Source of the DNA: CAZTBB01 sp964611755
GTDB lineage: Bacteria > Pseudomonadota > Alphaproteobacteria > Micavibrionales > Micavibrionaceae
Direction of reading: 5' to 3'
DNA length: 18,206 nt
Assembly: GCA_964611755.1 (NCBI GenBank)
Contig: CAZTBB010000035.1
Coordinates: 1 to 18,206 of the forward strand
Shown here one piece after another: positions 7,824-15,749 of the stretch; the stretch's first letter is position 1, and every line of letters begins with the position of its first letter. Under the pieces are notes generated by a model. The model was not told where the DNA came from. It did no database searches and was given only the letters and a program-made list of their open reading frames with translations. Made by a program: the position numbers and the translations under genes.

Positions 7824-8834
7824 CTAGGATTTTGCCTCTTTTTGTAATATCAAGCGCCCTGCCGCGCTATCACATTGCCAAATCACACCGCCCAGTGTTC
7901 TTTTAAACTTTTCAGTGCTTTTTAGTAAATCTGCGACCAAATCCTCGAATTTTAGCAACCTTGGCCCATATTTACTGTTGTCGCCGATGGACAACACACA
8001 CGCCCATAAAACACGATGAATAATCTCTTCATGCTCGGATTGCAGACCGTGCCAATCAATTTCTATCACGCTATTTTCGTGCCTCATCACATATGCTTTA
8101 GAGCATTGCATCGCCATCTCATCCAACGCATCACGGGCACGTGATAAACGCAAGGCTGTTTGCGCCAATCGTTTTGAAGACAGGCCTTCCGCCTCTAAAA
8201 CCTGCCTTGCTTCACGCAAACGCACGCGTGCAAAATCATCATTCTGATTGGAAGGGTCATCCACATAAGCGATTCCATGATGCACACATGTTGCAATGAG
8301 TCTTTCTTTTTCAATTCCCAGAAAAGGCCTAACAAAAACAACACCCTCATAGGGCTGCAGAGATTGCATGGAAGATAGACCATCCAGACCACTGCCCTTT
8401 GCGAGACGAAACAAAAATGTTTCAGCCTGATCATCCAAATGGTGCCCTAAAAATAGATATTGGATGCTGTGCTGACTGCAATAAGAACGCATCTCATCAT
8501 AACGTGCGAAACGCGCCTGTTCTTGAATGGCGGTATCCGCAGGATTATCCCAATGCAATATTTGATGATGAACATGCTTCCATTGCGATATGATATCCGA
8601 GACGTGCCGCGCCTCCTCTGCGGATTCAGATCTCAATCCATGGTCAATGCTTATCGCATGAATTTCAATTCCGCCATTTCTATGTGCATATTCAGATAAA
8701 AGATAACAAAGCGCCATACTGTCAGGGCCGCCGGACACACCCACAGCAATGTTTTGAGACATATCACGATCCAAATTCAAAGATACGATAAGATCTTCAA
8801 ATTCACGGCGGGTAATGGCATTTGGTGTTTGCAT
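7824..8834 (-). CDS. tilS: tRNA(Ile)-lysidine synthase TilS
   Basis: TilS attaches lysine to cytidine 34 of the CAU-anticodon tRNA-Ile, switching it to read AUA; it is essential in most bacteria. The N-type ATP pyrophosphatase loop SGGPDS is at residues 34-39. SIDHGLRSESAEEA, the conserved LGHHLDDQAETFLFRL stretch and DDPSNQNDDFARVRLR follow in the expected order. At about 336 residues it has the catalytic and linker domains but not the C-terminal TilS domain of the longer E. coli enzyme, as is usual in alphaproteobacteria. An in-frame TTG at 8846 would add four residues. I prefer the ATG at 8834, although no strong ribosome binding site precedes either. The gene starts within 20 bases of the cpoB stop and is probably translated from the same message as pal and cpoB. 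Confidence 0.95.
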   Translation of the reverse strand: MQTPNAITRREFEDLIVSLNLDRDMSQNIAVGVSGGPDSMALCYLLSEYAHRNGGIEIHAISIDHGLRSESAEEARHVSDIISQWKHVHHQILHWDNPADTAIQEQARFARYDEMRSYCSQHSIQYLFLGHHLDDQAETFLFRLAKGSGLDGLSSMQSLQPYEGVVFVRPFLGIEKERLIATCVHHGIAYVDDPSNQNDDFARVRLREARQVLEAEGLSSKRLAQTALRLSRARDALDEMAMQCSKAYVMRHENSVIEIDWHGLQSEHEEIIHRVLWACVLSIGDNSKYGPRLLKFEDLVADLLKSTEKFKRTLGGVIWQCDSAAGRLILQKEAKS

Positions 8835-8849
8835 CTTACATTGCAATTT

Positions 8850-9779
8850 TTATGAGCACCCAAGCTTGCCCATTTCCTGATCAGCCCGGCGCAATACAGG
8901 AGCAGGACCATCCGGATAATCGCTTTTAAGCTGACGCAGAGCTACACAAGCATCTTGTGAATTTCCAACACCTGCCAATGACATCCCAAGCTTAAGCAGG
9001 TTATCCGCGGCTTTGTTGGATTGTGGGAATTTTTGATACCCTTCGGCAAACACCCTGGCAGCGCGCTCATAATTCCCGCGTACGTAAAATGTTTCCCCAA
9101 GCCAGTATTGCGCGTTCGAAGAAAGCTGATGATCGGGAAAATTTGACAAGAAGCTTGCAAACCCTTTTTCTGCTGCTGCGAAATTTGAATTTTTCAACAA
9201 GGAAAACGCATTCTCATAATCCGATGCCGGATCATTGCTGCTATTTGATAAAGGCTGCGTACCGTTGGCATTATCCGGGATTGTACCCAAACTCTGTCCG
9301 GATGCAGACACAGTTTTTTGTGCGGCTGATCCGGCTGGCGGAAATGGGTCCATCGACCGGGTCGGTGTCGGCACAACACCATCAAATCCATTACCGGAGG
9401 ACAGGGCGGATTTACCGCTCTCTATGTCTGATAATCTGACATTTATATCCCCGCTGAGTTTTTTGAAATCATTTTGCAACTGCTGAAGAGCAAAACTTTG
9501 TTGTTCAATTGTACCTGTTAAATTCCTGAGTTCAGTTTCCAATTGCTGGATACGCACTTCAACATTGGCCTGAACGGCATCATTCTGAACAAAGCTATCG
9601 GCCGAAGGGGGTGGCCGCTCGCCTCTGTAAACCGCGCGATTGAGCGTATCAAGCTCGTTCTCGATACGCGTTAACCGATTAAAAACATCTGAGCTGGATT
9701 GAGCCATCGCCGCCACAGGAAGAACTCCTAAACACACGGCGAGGGACAAAGCTAAATAATGTTTTTTAAGCACGATCAC
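8850..9779 (-). CDS. cpoB: Cell division coordinator CpoB (YbgF), Tol-Pal associated
   Basis: CpoB is a periplasmic TPR protein that links the Tol-Pal machine with PBP1B during constriction in E. coli. I place the start at GTG 9779, preceded by AAGGGG at seven bases. This gives MIVLKKHYLALSLAVCLGVL and a signal peptide ending at AMAQ. Longer readings start inside pal and add a non-signal stretch, so I reject them. The 309-residue product has an N-terminal coiled coil (about 30-115, heptad-like LTRIENELDTLNRAV and IQQLETELRNL), matching the trimerisation and TolA-binding part of YbgF. A Pro/Ser/Gly-rich linker and C-terminal TPR repeats follow (DYENAFSLLKNSNFAAAEKGF, AQYWLGETFYVRGNYERAARVF). 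It starts 23 bases after the pal stop and is probably in one operon with it. Confidence 0.93.
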   Translation of the reverse strand: MIVLKKHYLALSLAVCLGVLPVAAMAQSSSDVFNRLTRIENELDTLNRAVYRGERPPPSADSFVQNDAVQANVEVRIQQLETELRNLTGTIEQQSFALQQLQNDFKKLSGDINVRLSDIESGKSALSSGNGFDGVVPTPTRSMDPFPPAGSAAQKTVSASGQSLGTIPDNANGTQPLSNSSNDPASDYENAFSLLKNSNFAAAEKGFASFLSNFPDHQLSSNAQYWLGETFYVRGNYERAARVFAEGYQKFPQSNKAADNLLKLGMSLAGVGNSQDACVALRQLKSDYPDGPAPVLRRADQEMGKLGCS

Positions 9780-9802
9780 GTCAAAACCCCTTGAATACGT
9801 GT

Positions 9803-10363
9803 CTAGTTGATTTTCGTGACCGAACGTCTGTTTTGCGACCATGACGTTGCATTTGATCCGGGCACAGCCGGACGCTCTTTACCATAGCTGATTGTCTGGA
9901 TGCGGCTCGGGGAAACGCCCAATGCGATAAGGTAGTTTTTCACCGAATTCGCGCGGCGATCACCAAGAGCAAGGTTGTATTCTCTTGTTCCGCGCTCATC
10001 GGCATGCCCCTCAACAGTCACATTTAATGTTGGGTATTGCGCCAACCAACGCGCCTGATTTTCCAGAGTGGCACGCGCCTCGGAAGACAGGTCATAGCGA
10101 TCATAGCCAAAGAACACACGATCACCGACATTCACAACCAAATCGGATTGTGTACCGGCTGTCGCGCCGGAAAGAGATTCATCATAAATTTCGGATAAGG
10201 CCGCACCTTCCGTTATGCCCTCCCGCTCAGAAGACATGACGTCCTGCTGATCGACAACCAGATCTTCATCACTGCCAGAACAGGCCGTCAAGGACAGAGC
10301 CATTACAAGAGCCAATGTCATGGTCAAAAAACGCGATTGTGTCTTTAAAAAGCTGGGTAACAT
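9803..10363 (-). CDS. pal: Peptidoglycan-associated lipoprotein Pal
   Basis: Pal is an outer-membrane lipoprotein that binds peptidoglycan and TolB/TolA and helps pull the outer membrane inward at division. The start at ATG 10363 is set by AGGAG nine bases upstream and by a proper lipoprotein signal peptide with lipobox LTAC at residues 25-28 (Cys28 is lipidated). An in-frame ATG at 10423 would add 20 residues that spoil the signal peptide. A disordered acidic stretch follows, then the OmpA-like domain from about residue 77 to 186, with the diaminopimelate-binding signature GHADERG at 119-125, NLALGDRRA at 130-138 and ISYGKERP. The total of 186 residues is normal. tolQ, tolR, tolA and tolB, usually directly upstream, are not in this window. 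The gene upstream is the SirB1-like one instead. Confidence 0.96.
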   Translation of the reverse strand: MLPSFLKTQSRFLTMTLALVMALSLTACSGSDEDLVVDQQDVMSSEREGITEGAALSEIYDESLSGATAGTQSDLVVNVGDRVFFGYDRYDLSSEARATLENQARWLAQYPTLNVTVEGHADERGTREYNLALGDRRANSVKNYLIALGVSPSRIQTISYGKERPAVPGSNATSWSQNRRSVTKIN

Positions 10364-10461
10364 ATCTTGAATCTCCTCATTCAATCTTTTCAGATGGTTA
10401 TATAACGGTATTCCCTTCATCAATAACTCGCAAGGTTTATTCGGTCGTTTTCAACAAAAGG

Positions 10462-11307
10462 TTAGTGAAGGCTATCTTTGATTTGTTGCAAAAATAAGGC
10501 AGCATCATGACGATCGCGGTCATCCGGTGCTTGCTCGACATATTTGCTAAGCGCCTCGATTGCAGCTTGCGGGCTTTCGGTGCGCGCCAGCAAAACCCCT
10601 AGATCGAATAAAAGACGATAATCATCCGGCGCTATTTTTTGCATCAACGTCACTATATGAAGAGCCCCTTTATAATCTTCCGCCTCAATCATGCGCAGTT
10701 TCAAATTATTCTGTAGCCTCAGCAAAACCTCTCTGTTACTGACCGTTTCATAATAGGCCGACGATAATTCCGCATGAGCCCCCAGCAATTCTTTAATCAA
10801 AGCCCTTAATTCCGGCGCGTTTAAAATCTCAAAGTCATTATAAGGATCAAAGATAAGACTATGCGCACCCTCTTGTATTCGACAAATAAAATGACCGGGA
10901 AAATTCAACCCTTTTACATCCCACCCCATAGAGTGCGCTGCATGCATACATAAAATTGAGATAGCCACCGGCAATCCCTTGGCGCGGTCAATCACGCGAA
11001 TAAGGCTGGCATTTTGAAGATCATCGTAATTATCATCATCACGTCCATAGCCAAAATCTTCTATAATAACCCGCCGCAATATATCGATTTTACCCTCGAG
11101 CGAATCATCATGGCCTTGCGAGAGGCTTGCCTCATAACACTCCTCTATGCGCGCCGCGATTTTATCCAAATGTGAAATGTAGCGCTCCGTTGATATCCCC
11201 TCATGCAAATGCGCCGATAAAGCCAAGGCCGCCAAGCCTATATTAATGTCCATATCGTCTGCACGCCCAACATCCTCTAGATAATGGGCCGGATCAAATG
11301 CCATCAT
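10462..11307 (-). CDS. SirB1-family protein (transglutaminase-like plus TPR)
   Basis: This 281-residue protein matches the SirB1 or Transglut_core2 family. The N-terminal half has a transglutaminase-like fold, with GLPVAISIL at 111-119, PGHF at 137-140 (His139) and FDPYN at 153-157 (Asp154). The C-terminal part carries TPR-like helices (YKGALHIVTLMQKIAPDDYRLL and AAIEALSKYVEQAP). The classical catalytic Cys position is not evident in the expected place, as is common in this family, so enzymatic activity is doubtful; its biochemical role is unknown to me. The start is ATG 11307, which overlaps the TGA stop of the upstream BON gene in an ATGA arrangement, with AGAGGGG in front, suggesting translational coupling. 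The next codon is also ATG. It is the last gene of the rsmI-yraN-BON unit, 98 bases before pal. Confidence 0.85.
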   Translation of the reverse strand: MMAFDPAHYLEDVGRADDMDINIGLAALALSAHLHEGISTERYISHLDKIAARIEECYEASLSQGHDDSLEGKIDILRRVIIEDFGYGRDDDNYDDLQNASLIRVIDRAKGLPVAISILCMHAAHSMGWDVKGLNFPGHFICRIQEGAHSLIFDPYNDFEILNAPELRALIKELLGAHAELSSAYYETVSNREVLLRLQNNLKLRMIEAEDYKGALHIVTLMQKIAPDDYRLLFDLGVLLARTESPQAAIEALSKYVEQAPDDRDRHDAALFLQQIKDSLH

Positions 11308-11903
11308 TGCCCCTCTTTAACAGGATCGCCCGCCATCTTTACATAGCTGACCACTCTTTTTACATCGGGAATGGTACGCGCGATTTCAGTAACACGGTTC
11401 AGCTCGGCCTGACTTTGAGCAACACCCAACAGGTAAACTGTACCCTGCACTGTATCGATGGAATAATTAACGGATTGGACATCCTTATCCAACGTTATAG
11501 AGCTGCGCAGACGCGTTGTAATCCAATTATCGCGTGCAAAGCCAAAAAAACCATCGCTATCATCAATTTGGATTTCATTGATAACCTGCTTCACGCCATC
11601 AGGTTGCCATGCCAATCGAATAGCCTCTACGCGATGTTCCGGGTTTTGAACAACACCGGTAACCAAAACCCGCCCTTGGTTCACCGTTAAATCAAGCTTT
11701 CCAAACATATCCAGATCATGTTTGAACCATAGATCATTGATAGTGGCCTGTATTTTCAAATCTTGTCCCGTGGACTTGATTCCGCCTTCTTTGGCGGCGG
11801 CTATACCTGTTGCCGCGCCTATTCCGGTCAAAACACCCAAGGCTGTGCATGAGGGAAGGGCTAATAAAGAGCAGCCAGCAAAAATTAAAATATATTTGTT
11901 CAT
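11304..11903 (-). CDS. BON-domain outer-membrane lipoprotein (DolP/YraP-like)
   Basis: I take ATG 11903 as the start because it gives a clear lipoprotein signal: MNKYILIFAGCSLLALPSC, with the lipidated Cys at residue 19. The longer in-frame reading from 11972 lies inside yraN and has no such signal. The 199-residue product has a short glycine/alanine-rich hydrophobic segment (about 20-37) and then two BON domains (about 47-117 and 125-190), seen in the repeated pattern LTVNQGRVLVTGVVQNPEHRV and VQGTVYLLGVAQSQAELNRV. In E. coli DolP (YraP) is a two-BON lipoprotein that supports outer-membrane integrity and BAM function; orthology here is supported by domain layout and by the neighbouring yraN, rsmI and lpoA-like genes. 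It begins seven bases after the yraN stop, without a strong ribosome binding site. Confidence 0.9.
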   Translation of the reverse strand: MNKYILIFAGCSLLALPSCTALGVLTGIGAATGIAAAKEGGIKSTGQDLKIQATINDLWFKHDLDMFGKLDLTVNQGRVLVTGVVQNPEHRVEAIRLAWQPDGVKQVINEIQIDDSDGFFGFARDNWITTRLRSSITLDKDVQSVNYSIDTVQGTVYLLGVAQSQAELNRVTEIARTIPDVKRVVSYVKMAGDPVKEGQ

Positions 11904-11910
11904 AGTAATA

Positions 11911-12273
11911 TTATTGATCCGGTCGCCAGGCATTGTCCAGATGATGCAGAGAAAAAGGCGGGTTAACCACAATTATGTCGAAGCGCATATCGCACTCATT
12001 ATAAGATGGATTGGCTTGTAAGAAAAACAAGGCAGCCCGTTCTATGCGCTGGCGTGATTTTGGTGTGACGGCCTCGACGGCATCTTCATATGTTTTGCGC
12101 GCCTTCACTTCGACAAAAACAAGCTGGTTGTCTTGATGGGCAATAAGATCAACTTCCCCATGCTTCGTTTTGTATCGCATCTCCAGAATATCAAAGCCTT
12201 TTTTCTTGAGATAACGCGCCGCGCTCTCCTCTGCCTGCAAGCCTTTGAGATATGCCAGCTGCTTATTTAGCAT
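11911..12273 (-). CDS. yraN: YraN family (UPF0102) endonuclease-like protein
   Basis: YraN proteins are small, widely conserved and have a predicted Holliday-resolvase-like nuclease fold; their cellular role is not firmly established. The 120 residues contain GLQAEESAARYLKKKGFDIL (11-30), the GEVDLI motif (39-44) and FVEVKAR (53-59). Asp42 together with Glu55 and Lys57 forms the D-ExK pattern of the PD-(D/E)xK nuclease superfamily. The reading starts at ATG 12273, which overlaps the 3' end of rsmI by seven bases, so coupled translation is likely. rsmI next to yraN is a very common bacterial pairing. The C-terminus NPPFSLHHLDNAW is ordinary for the family. Confidence 0.93.
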   Translation of the reverse strand: MLNKQLAYLKGLQAEESAARYLKKKGFDILEMRYKTKHGEVDLIAHQDNQLVFVEVKARKTYEDAVEAVTPKSRQRIERAALFFLQANPSYNECDMRFDIIVVNPPFSLHHLDNAWRPDQ

Positions 12274-13148
12274 GATTTTGATAACGCCAAAGCGCGCTCA
12301 TATATATCTTTTTTGCTTTTTCCGCTGGCCTGAGAAACATAAGCGGCGGCATCTTTTACGCTCATGGTTTTAAGCGCCTCTTTGATGTCGACATCAAGCT
12401 TTTCAGCACTTATCTCCTCCAGAGCTGGCGGCGCGAAGACAATGACAATCTCACCTTTAGGATCACCATTCTCGGCGTAATAAACCATCAACTCACTTAA
12501 CTTTCCATGCCGCGCCTCTTCATAGAGTTTTGTAAGCTCTCGCGTTATGCACGCATCTCTATCGCCCAGCACATCATGCGCAAGCGCCAGCGTTTTTTGT
12601 AAGCGTTTGGCATTTTCAAACACAATCAATGTTGATGGAACCGATCCAATTTTTTGAAAAAAAGTCAGCCGCTCTCCTGCCTTTTGCGGAACAAAGCCTG
12701 CAAACGTAAACAAATTTGATTCAATTCCGGATATCTGCAGGGCCGCAATTGGTGATGATGCGCCCGGAATTGTTGTGACCGATATTCCGGACATTTGAAA
12801 ATCACGCACCATTTTAAACCCCGGATCAGAAATCAAAGGAGATCCTGCATCACTGATTAGGGCAACAGATTTTCCATCTTCAATAAGCGCCTGAATTTTA
12901 TGGCGCTGCTTTGAATCCGTGTGGTCATCATAGCGGATAAGCTGTTTTGATAGGCCATACGCGCTGAGAAGCTTGCCCGACACGCGTGTATCTTCGCAGG
13001 CAATCACATCAACGCTTTGCAATGTATCAAGAGCCCGCAACGATATATCGCGCAAATTTCCGATCGGCGTTGCAACAAGATATAAACCCGCAGGCAATTT
13101 ACTCTCAATCACCTGTAGCTTTTGATGATCTTTTTTTGTAGTCTCCAT
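12267..13148 (-). CDS. rsmI: 16S rRNA (cytidine(1402)-2'-O)-methyltransferase RsmI
   Basis: RsmI (YraL) methylates the 2'-OH of C1402 in the decoding centre of 16S rRNA using S-adenosylmethionine. The 293 residues show the tetrapyrrole-methylase fold signatures in order: GLYLVATPIGNLRDISLRAL (21-40), ACEDTR (50-55), LISDAGSPLISDPG (98-111), the IPGASSPIAALQISG stretch, FAGFVPQK and the ENAKRL segment, with a small C-terminal helical domain. It begins at ATG 13148 with a weak upstream site. It is divergent from the LpoA-like gene across only 35 bases, so the two promoters must overlap or lie within each other's coding ends. In E. coli the same pair (yraL and yraM/lpoA) is also divergent. Confidence 0.97.
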   Translation of the reverse strand: METTKKDHQKLQVIESKLPAGLYLVATPIGNLRDISLRALDTLQSVDVIACEDTRVSGKLLSAYGLSKQLIRYDDHTDSKQRHKIQALIEDGKSVALISDAGSPLISDPGFKMVRDFQMSGISVTTIPGASSPIAALQISGIESNLFTFAGFVPQKAGERLTFFQKIGSVPSTLIVFENAKRLQKTLALAHDVLGDRDACITRELTKLYEEARHGKLSELMVYYAENGDPKGEIVIVFAPPALEEISAEKLDVDIKEALKTMSVKDAAAYVSQASGKSKKDIYERALALSKSC

Positions 13149-13183
13149 AAAAGTCTTTTTAACAAAACAAAAGCAAAAGAGCT

Positions 13184-14638
13184 ATGGCGCGTTTTCACAT
13201 TTCAAATATCCTTTTCATTTTAACACTGCTTTTCGCCACATTGCTGTTGCAAGCATGTGAAACCGGAGGAGGGTATGGATCGCCTTGGGACTTTTCCAAC
13301 ACGCAAGAAGCGGTGAGAAGCCCAAACAACCTCTCAACTGTTTATTCCCAGAGAAGCACAGCCAATCAAGGTGATGATACTCTCTCGAGCCGCGATTACA
13401 TCGTAACGCGTGATCCGAATCAAAATGCGCAAGGACGTGCTCCTATGGATGCAGATGGTCAAGACCAACTGCAACAACAAGCACAAGCTCAACAGCCTGT
13501 AAAAGAACAAACCGTTCGATCCGCCCCCGTGGCCAATCTGCCGCCGGTAAAAGTTGGTATCTTGCTTCCTCTTTCCGGCAATCAGGCACAACTCGGGCAG
13601 GCCATGTTACAAGCGGCACAAATGGCACTCTTTGATGTAGGGCACAATAGCTTCGAGCTTTTGCCACGTGACACGCAAGGCACATCTCAAGGCGGAAGAG
13701 ACGCCGCACAATCTGCCATCAATGAAGGGGCGCAATTCCTCATCGGCCCGGTTTTTTCGGATGCCGTAAGAGGGGCGCGCAATATTGCAAATCGTAATAA
13801 CGTCAATATGGTTGCTTTTTCAACCGATTGGTCTTTGGCTGGCGGAAACACATTCTTGATGGGCTTTATGCCCTTTGACCAGATTGCACGCGTCATGACC
13901 TATGCCTACACAGAAGGCTATATGAACTTTGGAGTGCTTGCTCCGAATACCGAATACGGCAATGCCGTTTTATCGTCATATAATACACTTGCGCTTCAAT
14001 TGGGGCTGAATACGGTTGAAACATCTCGCTTCTCCGAGCGCAGCACAAACCTATCGCCGATCATGCGCAGCTTTGCAAAATATGATGATCGATTGGAAGT
14101 AACCATCGTAGATGGCGAAGAGGTCGAAAATGTTTTAGACCCGCATTATGACGCTATTCTTGTTGCCGCAGGCGGCGATACAGCCAGAGCACTCGCCAAT
14201 CTTGCCAGCCAATACGATATGTCACCACGCGTTGTAAAAAGACTGGGGACAGGGCTGTGGGATGATATTGGCCTTGCCTCGGAACCAAGCCTATCAGGCT
14301 CATGGTTTGCCGCACCCTCACCGAATCTGCGCGCCGGATTTGAGCGCCGATACAAAAATCTCTATGCAAAGGCACCGCCGAGATTATCGACTCTGGCCTA
14401 TGATGCCACCGCCCTTGCCGCAATATTGGCTCAAAAAGGATTGCGGGAACAAAGCCAACCTGCCTTTGATCGGGCCTCTTTGACGAACCCTAATGGCTTT
14501 GCCGGTATTGATGGTATTTTCCGTTTCCAGAGTAACGGCTTGGTTGAACGCGGTCTGGCAATATTAGAGTTTAGATCCGGCCGTATCAAAATTATTGACG
14601 AAGCCCCAAGAACATTTCAAACGCGCAGAGCACGATAA
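13184..14638 (+). CDS. LpoA/YraM-like penicillin-binding protein activator lipoprotein
   Basis: The signal peptide carries lipobox LQAC with the lipidated Cys at residue 25, so this is an envelope lipoprotein. Residues about 30-118 are low-complexity and Gln/Asn-rich, including a Gln/Ala run near 93-103. From about 121 (PVKVGILLPLSGNQAQLG) to the end it has a type 1 periplasmic-binding-protein fold: LPRDTQGTSQGGRDAA, FLIGPVFSDAVRGARNIA, DAILVAAGGDTARALA and YDATALAAILA. This matches the C-terminal domain of E. coli LpoA (YraM), the outer-membrane activator of PBP1A. At 484 residues it lacks the N-terminal TPR domain of gammaproteobacterial LpoA, so activation of a PBP is inferred from homology and from the rsmI-yraN neighbourhood. 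A plain ligand-binding lipoprotein is the alternative. ATG 13184 has AAGAG just upstream. Confidence 0.87.
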   Translation: MARFHISNILFILTLLFATLLLQACETGGGYGSPWDFSNTQEAVRSPNNLSTVYSQRSTANQGDDTLSSRDYIVTRDPNQNAQGRAPMDADGQDQLQQQAQAQQPVKEQTVRSAPVANLPPVKVGILLPLSGNQAQLGQAMLQAAQMALFDVGHNSFELLPRDTQGTSQGGRDAAQSAINEGAQFLIGPVFSDAVRGARNIANRNNVNMVAFSTDWSLAGGNTFLMGFMPFDQIARVMTYAYTEGYMNFGVLAPNTEYGNAVLSSYNTLALQLGLNTVETSRFSERSTNLSPIMRSFAKYDDRLEVTIVDGEEVENVLDPHYDAILVAAGGDTARALANLASQYDMSPRVVKRLGTGLWDDIGLASEPSLSGSWFAAPSPNLRAGFERRYKNLYAKAPPRLSTLAYDATALAAILAQKGLREQSQPAFDRASLTNPNGFAGIDGIFRFQSNGLVERGLAILEFRSGRIKIIDEAPRTFQTRRAR

Positions 14639-14664
14639 AGAATTCTTGCCGAATATTTTTGTTT

Positions 14665-15609
14665 TTATTGAACAGGACGAATAGAGGATACGTTGCCGGA
14701 TTGTTTTTGCTCTAAACGTCTTTGCATCGATTCAAAGATTTTTCGCGGCACATTCACATCACAGCAACTCTCAATGCCCTTAAAGCCCGGGAAGGTGTTT
14801 GCCTCACAAATAGTGTAGCCATCTTCCGCGAAGAGCAGGTCAATACCGGCGATCTGAATGTTCAAAATTTCTGCCGTGCGGATAGCCAGATTTTTAGCCA
14901 CCTCATCCGGGATAAATTCGGCAACACTGCCACCTTGGGAATAATTTGCTTTGAAATCACCACTTTTAGCACGGCGTTCCATCGAAGCGATCACCTCACC
15001 TTCCACAACAAATAAGCGCAAATCACGGCCCTTACTTTTGGCAATGAATTTTTGGAAAATAAGTTGGATATTCGGATTTGTCTCGGAAATCAGACCCATC
15101 AAATCCAGAAAAGCTTCGCGATCCTCCAGCAAGAAAACCCCGCTGCCATTCACCCCGAGAAGTGTTTTCACCACGATGGGAAACCCAATGTAATTTTCCA
15201 CAAGATCAATATCCACCGGAAACTTGGCCAGCATTGTTGTCGGTGTTGGCAAAGAGCTCTCGATCAAAACCTGATGCGTGTGCAATTTATCGGCCACCAT
15301 CTCAATACATGAAGCATTATTATAGACCTCAACGCCTAGCTTCTCGAGCTGGCGGATAACAGCAAGCGCAAAATAGCCTGTGTCAATGACATAGGTTCTT
15401 GGCAATACAAAATCGGGCAAAGGCATCAGATTCCCATCAATCAGGACTGATTCTTTATCTTCCCCCGTCACAAGCAAGTCAAACTGCTCAGGTTTAAAAA
15501 CCTTCACATCGATTCCCATCTCTCTGCCTTCTGCAAGAAATCGCCTGATTTCAAAAGCTTCCGCAGATGGTGCCTCGATTTCCTCGTTAAATAGAATCCA
15601 GACTTCCAT
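14665..15609 (-). CDS. RimK-family ATP-grasp alpha-L-glutamate ligase
   Basis: This is an ATP-grasp ligase of 314 residues, closely resembling RimK, which adds glutamates to the C-terminus of ribosomal protein S6 in E. coli. Visible landmarks are the N-terminal substrate domain (LPDFVLPRTYV, 64-74), VADKLHTHQVL (105-115), the ATP-binding Lys148 in FPIVVKTL, the glycine-rich loop GVNGSGVFLL (152-161), GRDLRLFVVEGEVIASM (194-210) and AGIDLLF (254-260). The metal-binding Glu269 and Asn271 lie in ICEANTFPGFKGIE. The protein substrate cannot be read from sequence: S6, another protein tail or a small molecule are possible. The start is ATG 15609 with a GGGAG/GTGGA site. The stop lies 26 bases from the convergent LpoA-like gene. 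It is divergent from the acyltransferase and probably transcribed from the promoter at 15669-15697. Confidence 0.9.
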   Translation of the reverse strand: MEVWILFNEEIEAPSAEAFEIRRFLAEGREMGIDVKVFKPEQFDLLVTGEDKESVLIDGNLMPLPDFVLPRTYVIDTGYFALAVIRQLEKLGVEVYNNASCIEMVADKLHTHQVLIESSLPTPTTMLAKFPVDIDLVENYIGFPIVVKTLLGVNGSGVFLLEDREAFLDLMGLISETNPNIQLIFQKFIAKSKGRDLRLFVVEGEVIASMERRAKSGDFKANYSQGGSVAEFIPDEVAKNLAIRTAEILNIQIAGIDLLFAEDGYTICEANTFPGFKGIESCCDVNVPRKIFESMQRRLEQKQSGNVSSIRPVQ

Positions 15610-15668
15610 AAATCCACTTGTCTCCCAAAAATGTTGCTAGATCGGTTCTTATCTCATGTTTGATAGGC

Positions 15669-15697
15669 ATTTTAAAGCATAAATGTGGTATAAACAA
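15669..15697 (-). promoter_or_regulatory. Candidate promoter for the RimK-like gene
   Basis: On the minus strand TTGTTT (15697-15692) and TAAAAT (15674-15669) are separated by 17 bases. The -10 matches 5 of 6 consensus positions and the -35 has the core TTG. Initiation near 15662 would leave a leader of about 50 bases before the ATG at 15609. The -35 element lies on top of the extended -10 of the opposite promoter at 15686-15694. Confidence 0.42.
15686..15694 (+). promoter_or_regulatory. Candidate extended -10 promoter for the acyltransferase gene
   Basis: TG at 15686-15687, one base and then TATAAA (15689-15694) form an extended -10 element, the type that can work without a good -35; no convincing -35 is present. 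Initiation near 15701 would give a leader of about 49 bases before ATG 15750, and it rules out the upstream in-frame TTG codons at 15618 and 15660 as starts. Confidence 0.4.
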
Positions 15698-15749
15698 ATT
15701 TGAGAGATTTTCTTATCATCATGTTCCATCTGCAAAAATCGCGTTATCC

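Noticed and set aside
9780..9842. Longer start for cpoB inside pal
   Set aside because: The added 21 residues precede a complete signal peptide, and the GTG at 9779 has a good ribosome binding site.
14639..14668. T-rich stretch between the LpoA-like and RimK-like genes as an intrinsic terminator
   Set aside because: The runs of T are real, but the preceding inverted repeat has arms of only four bases (ATTC/GAAT), too weak to call.
15618..15749. Upstream TTG start for the acyltransferase
   Set aside because: The 44 extra residues cross the candidate promoter and do not resemble the family.
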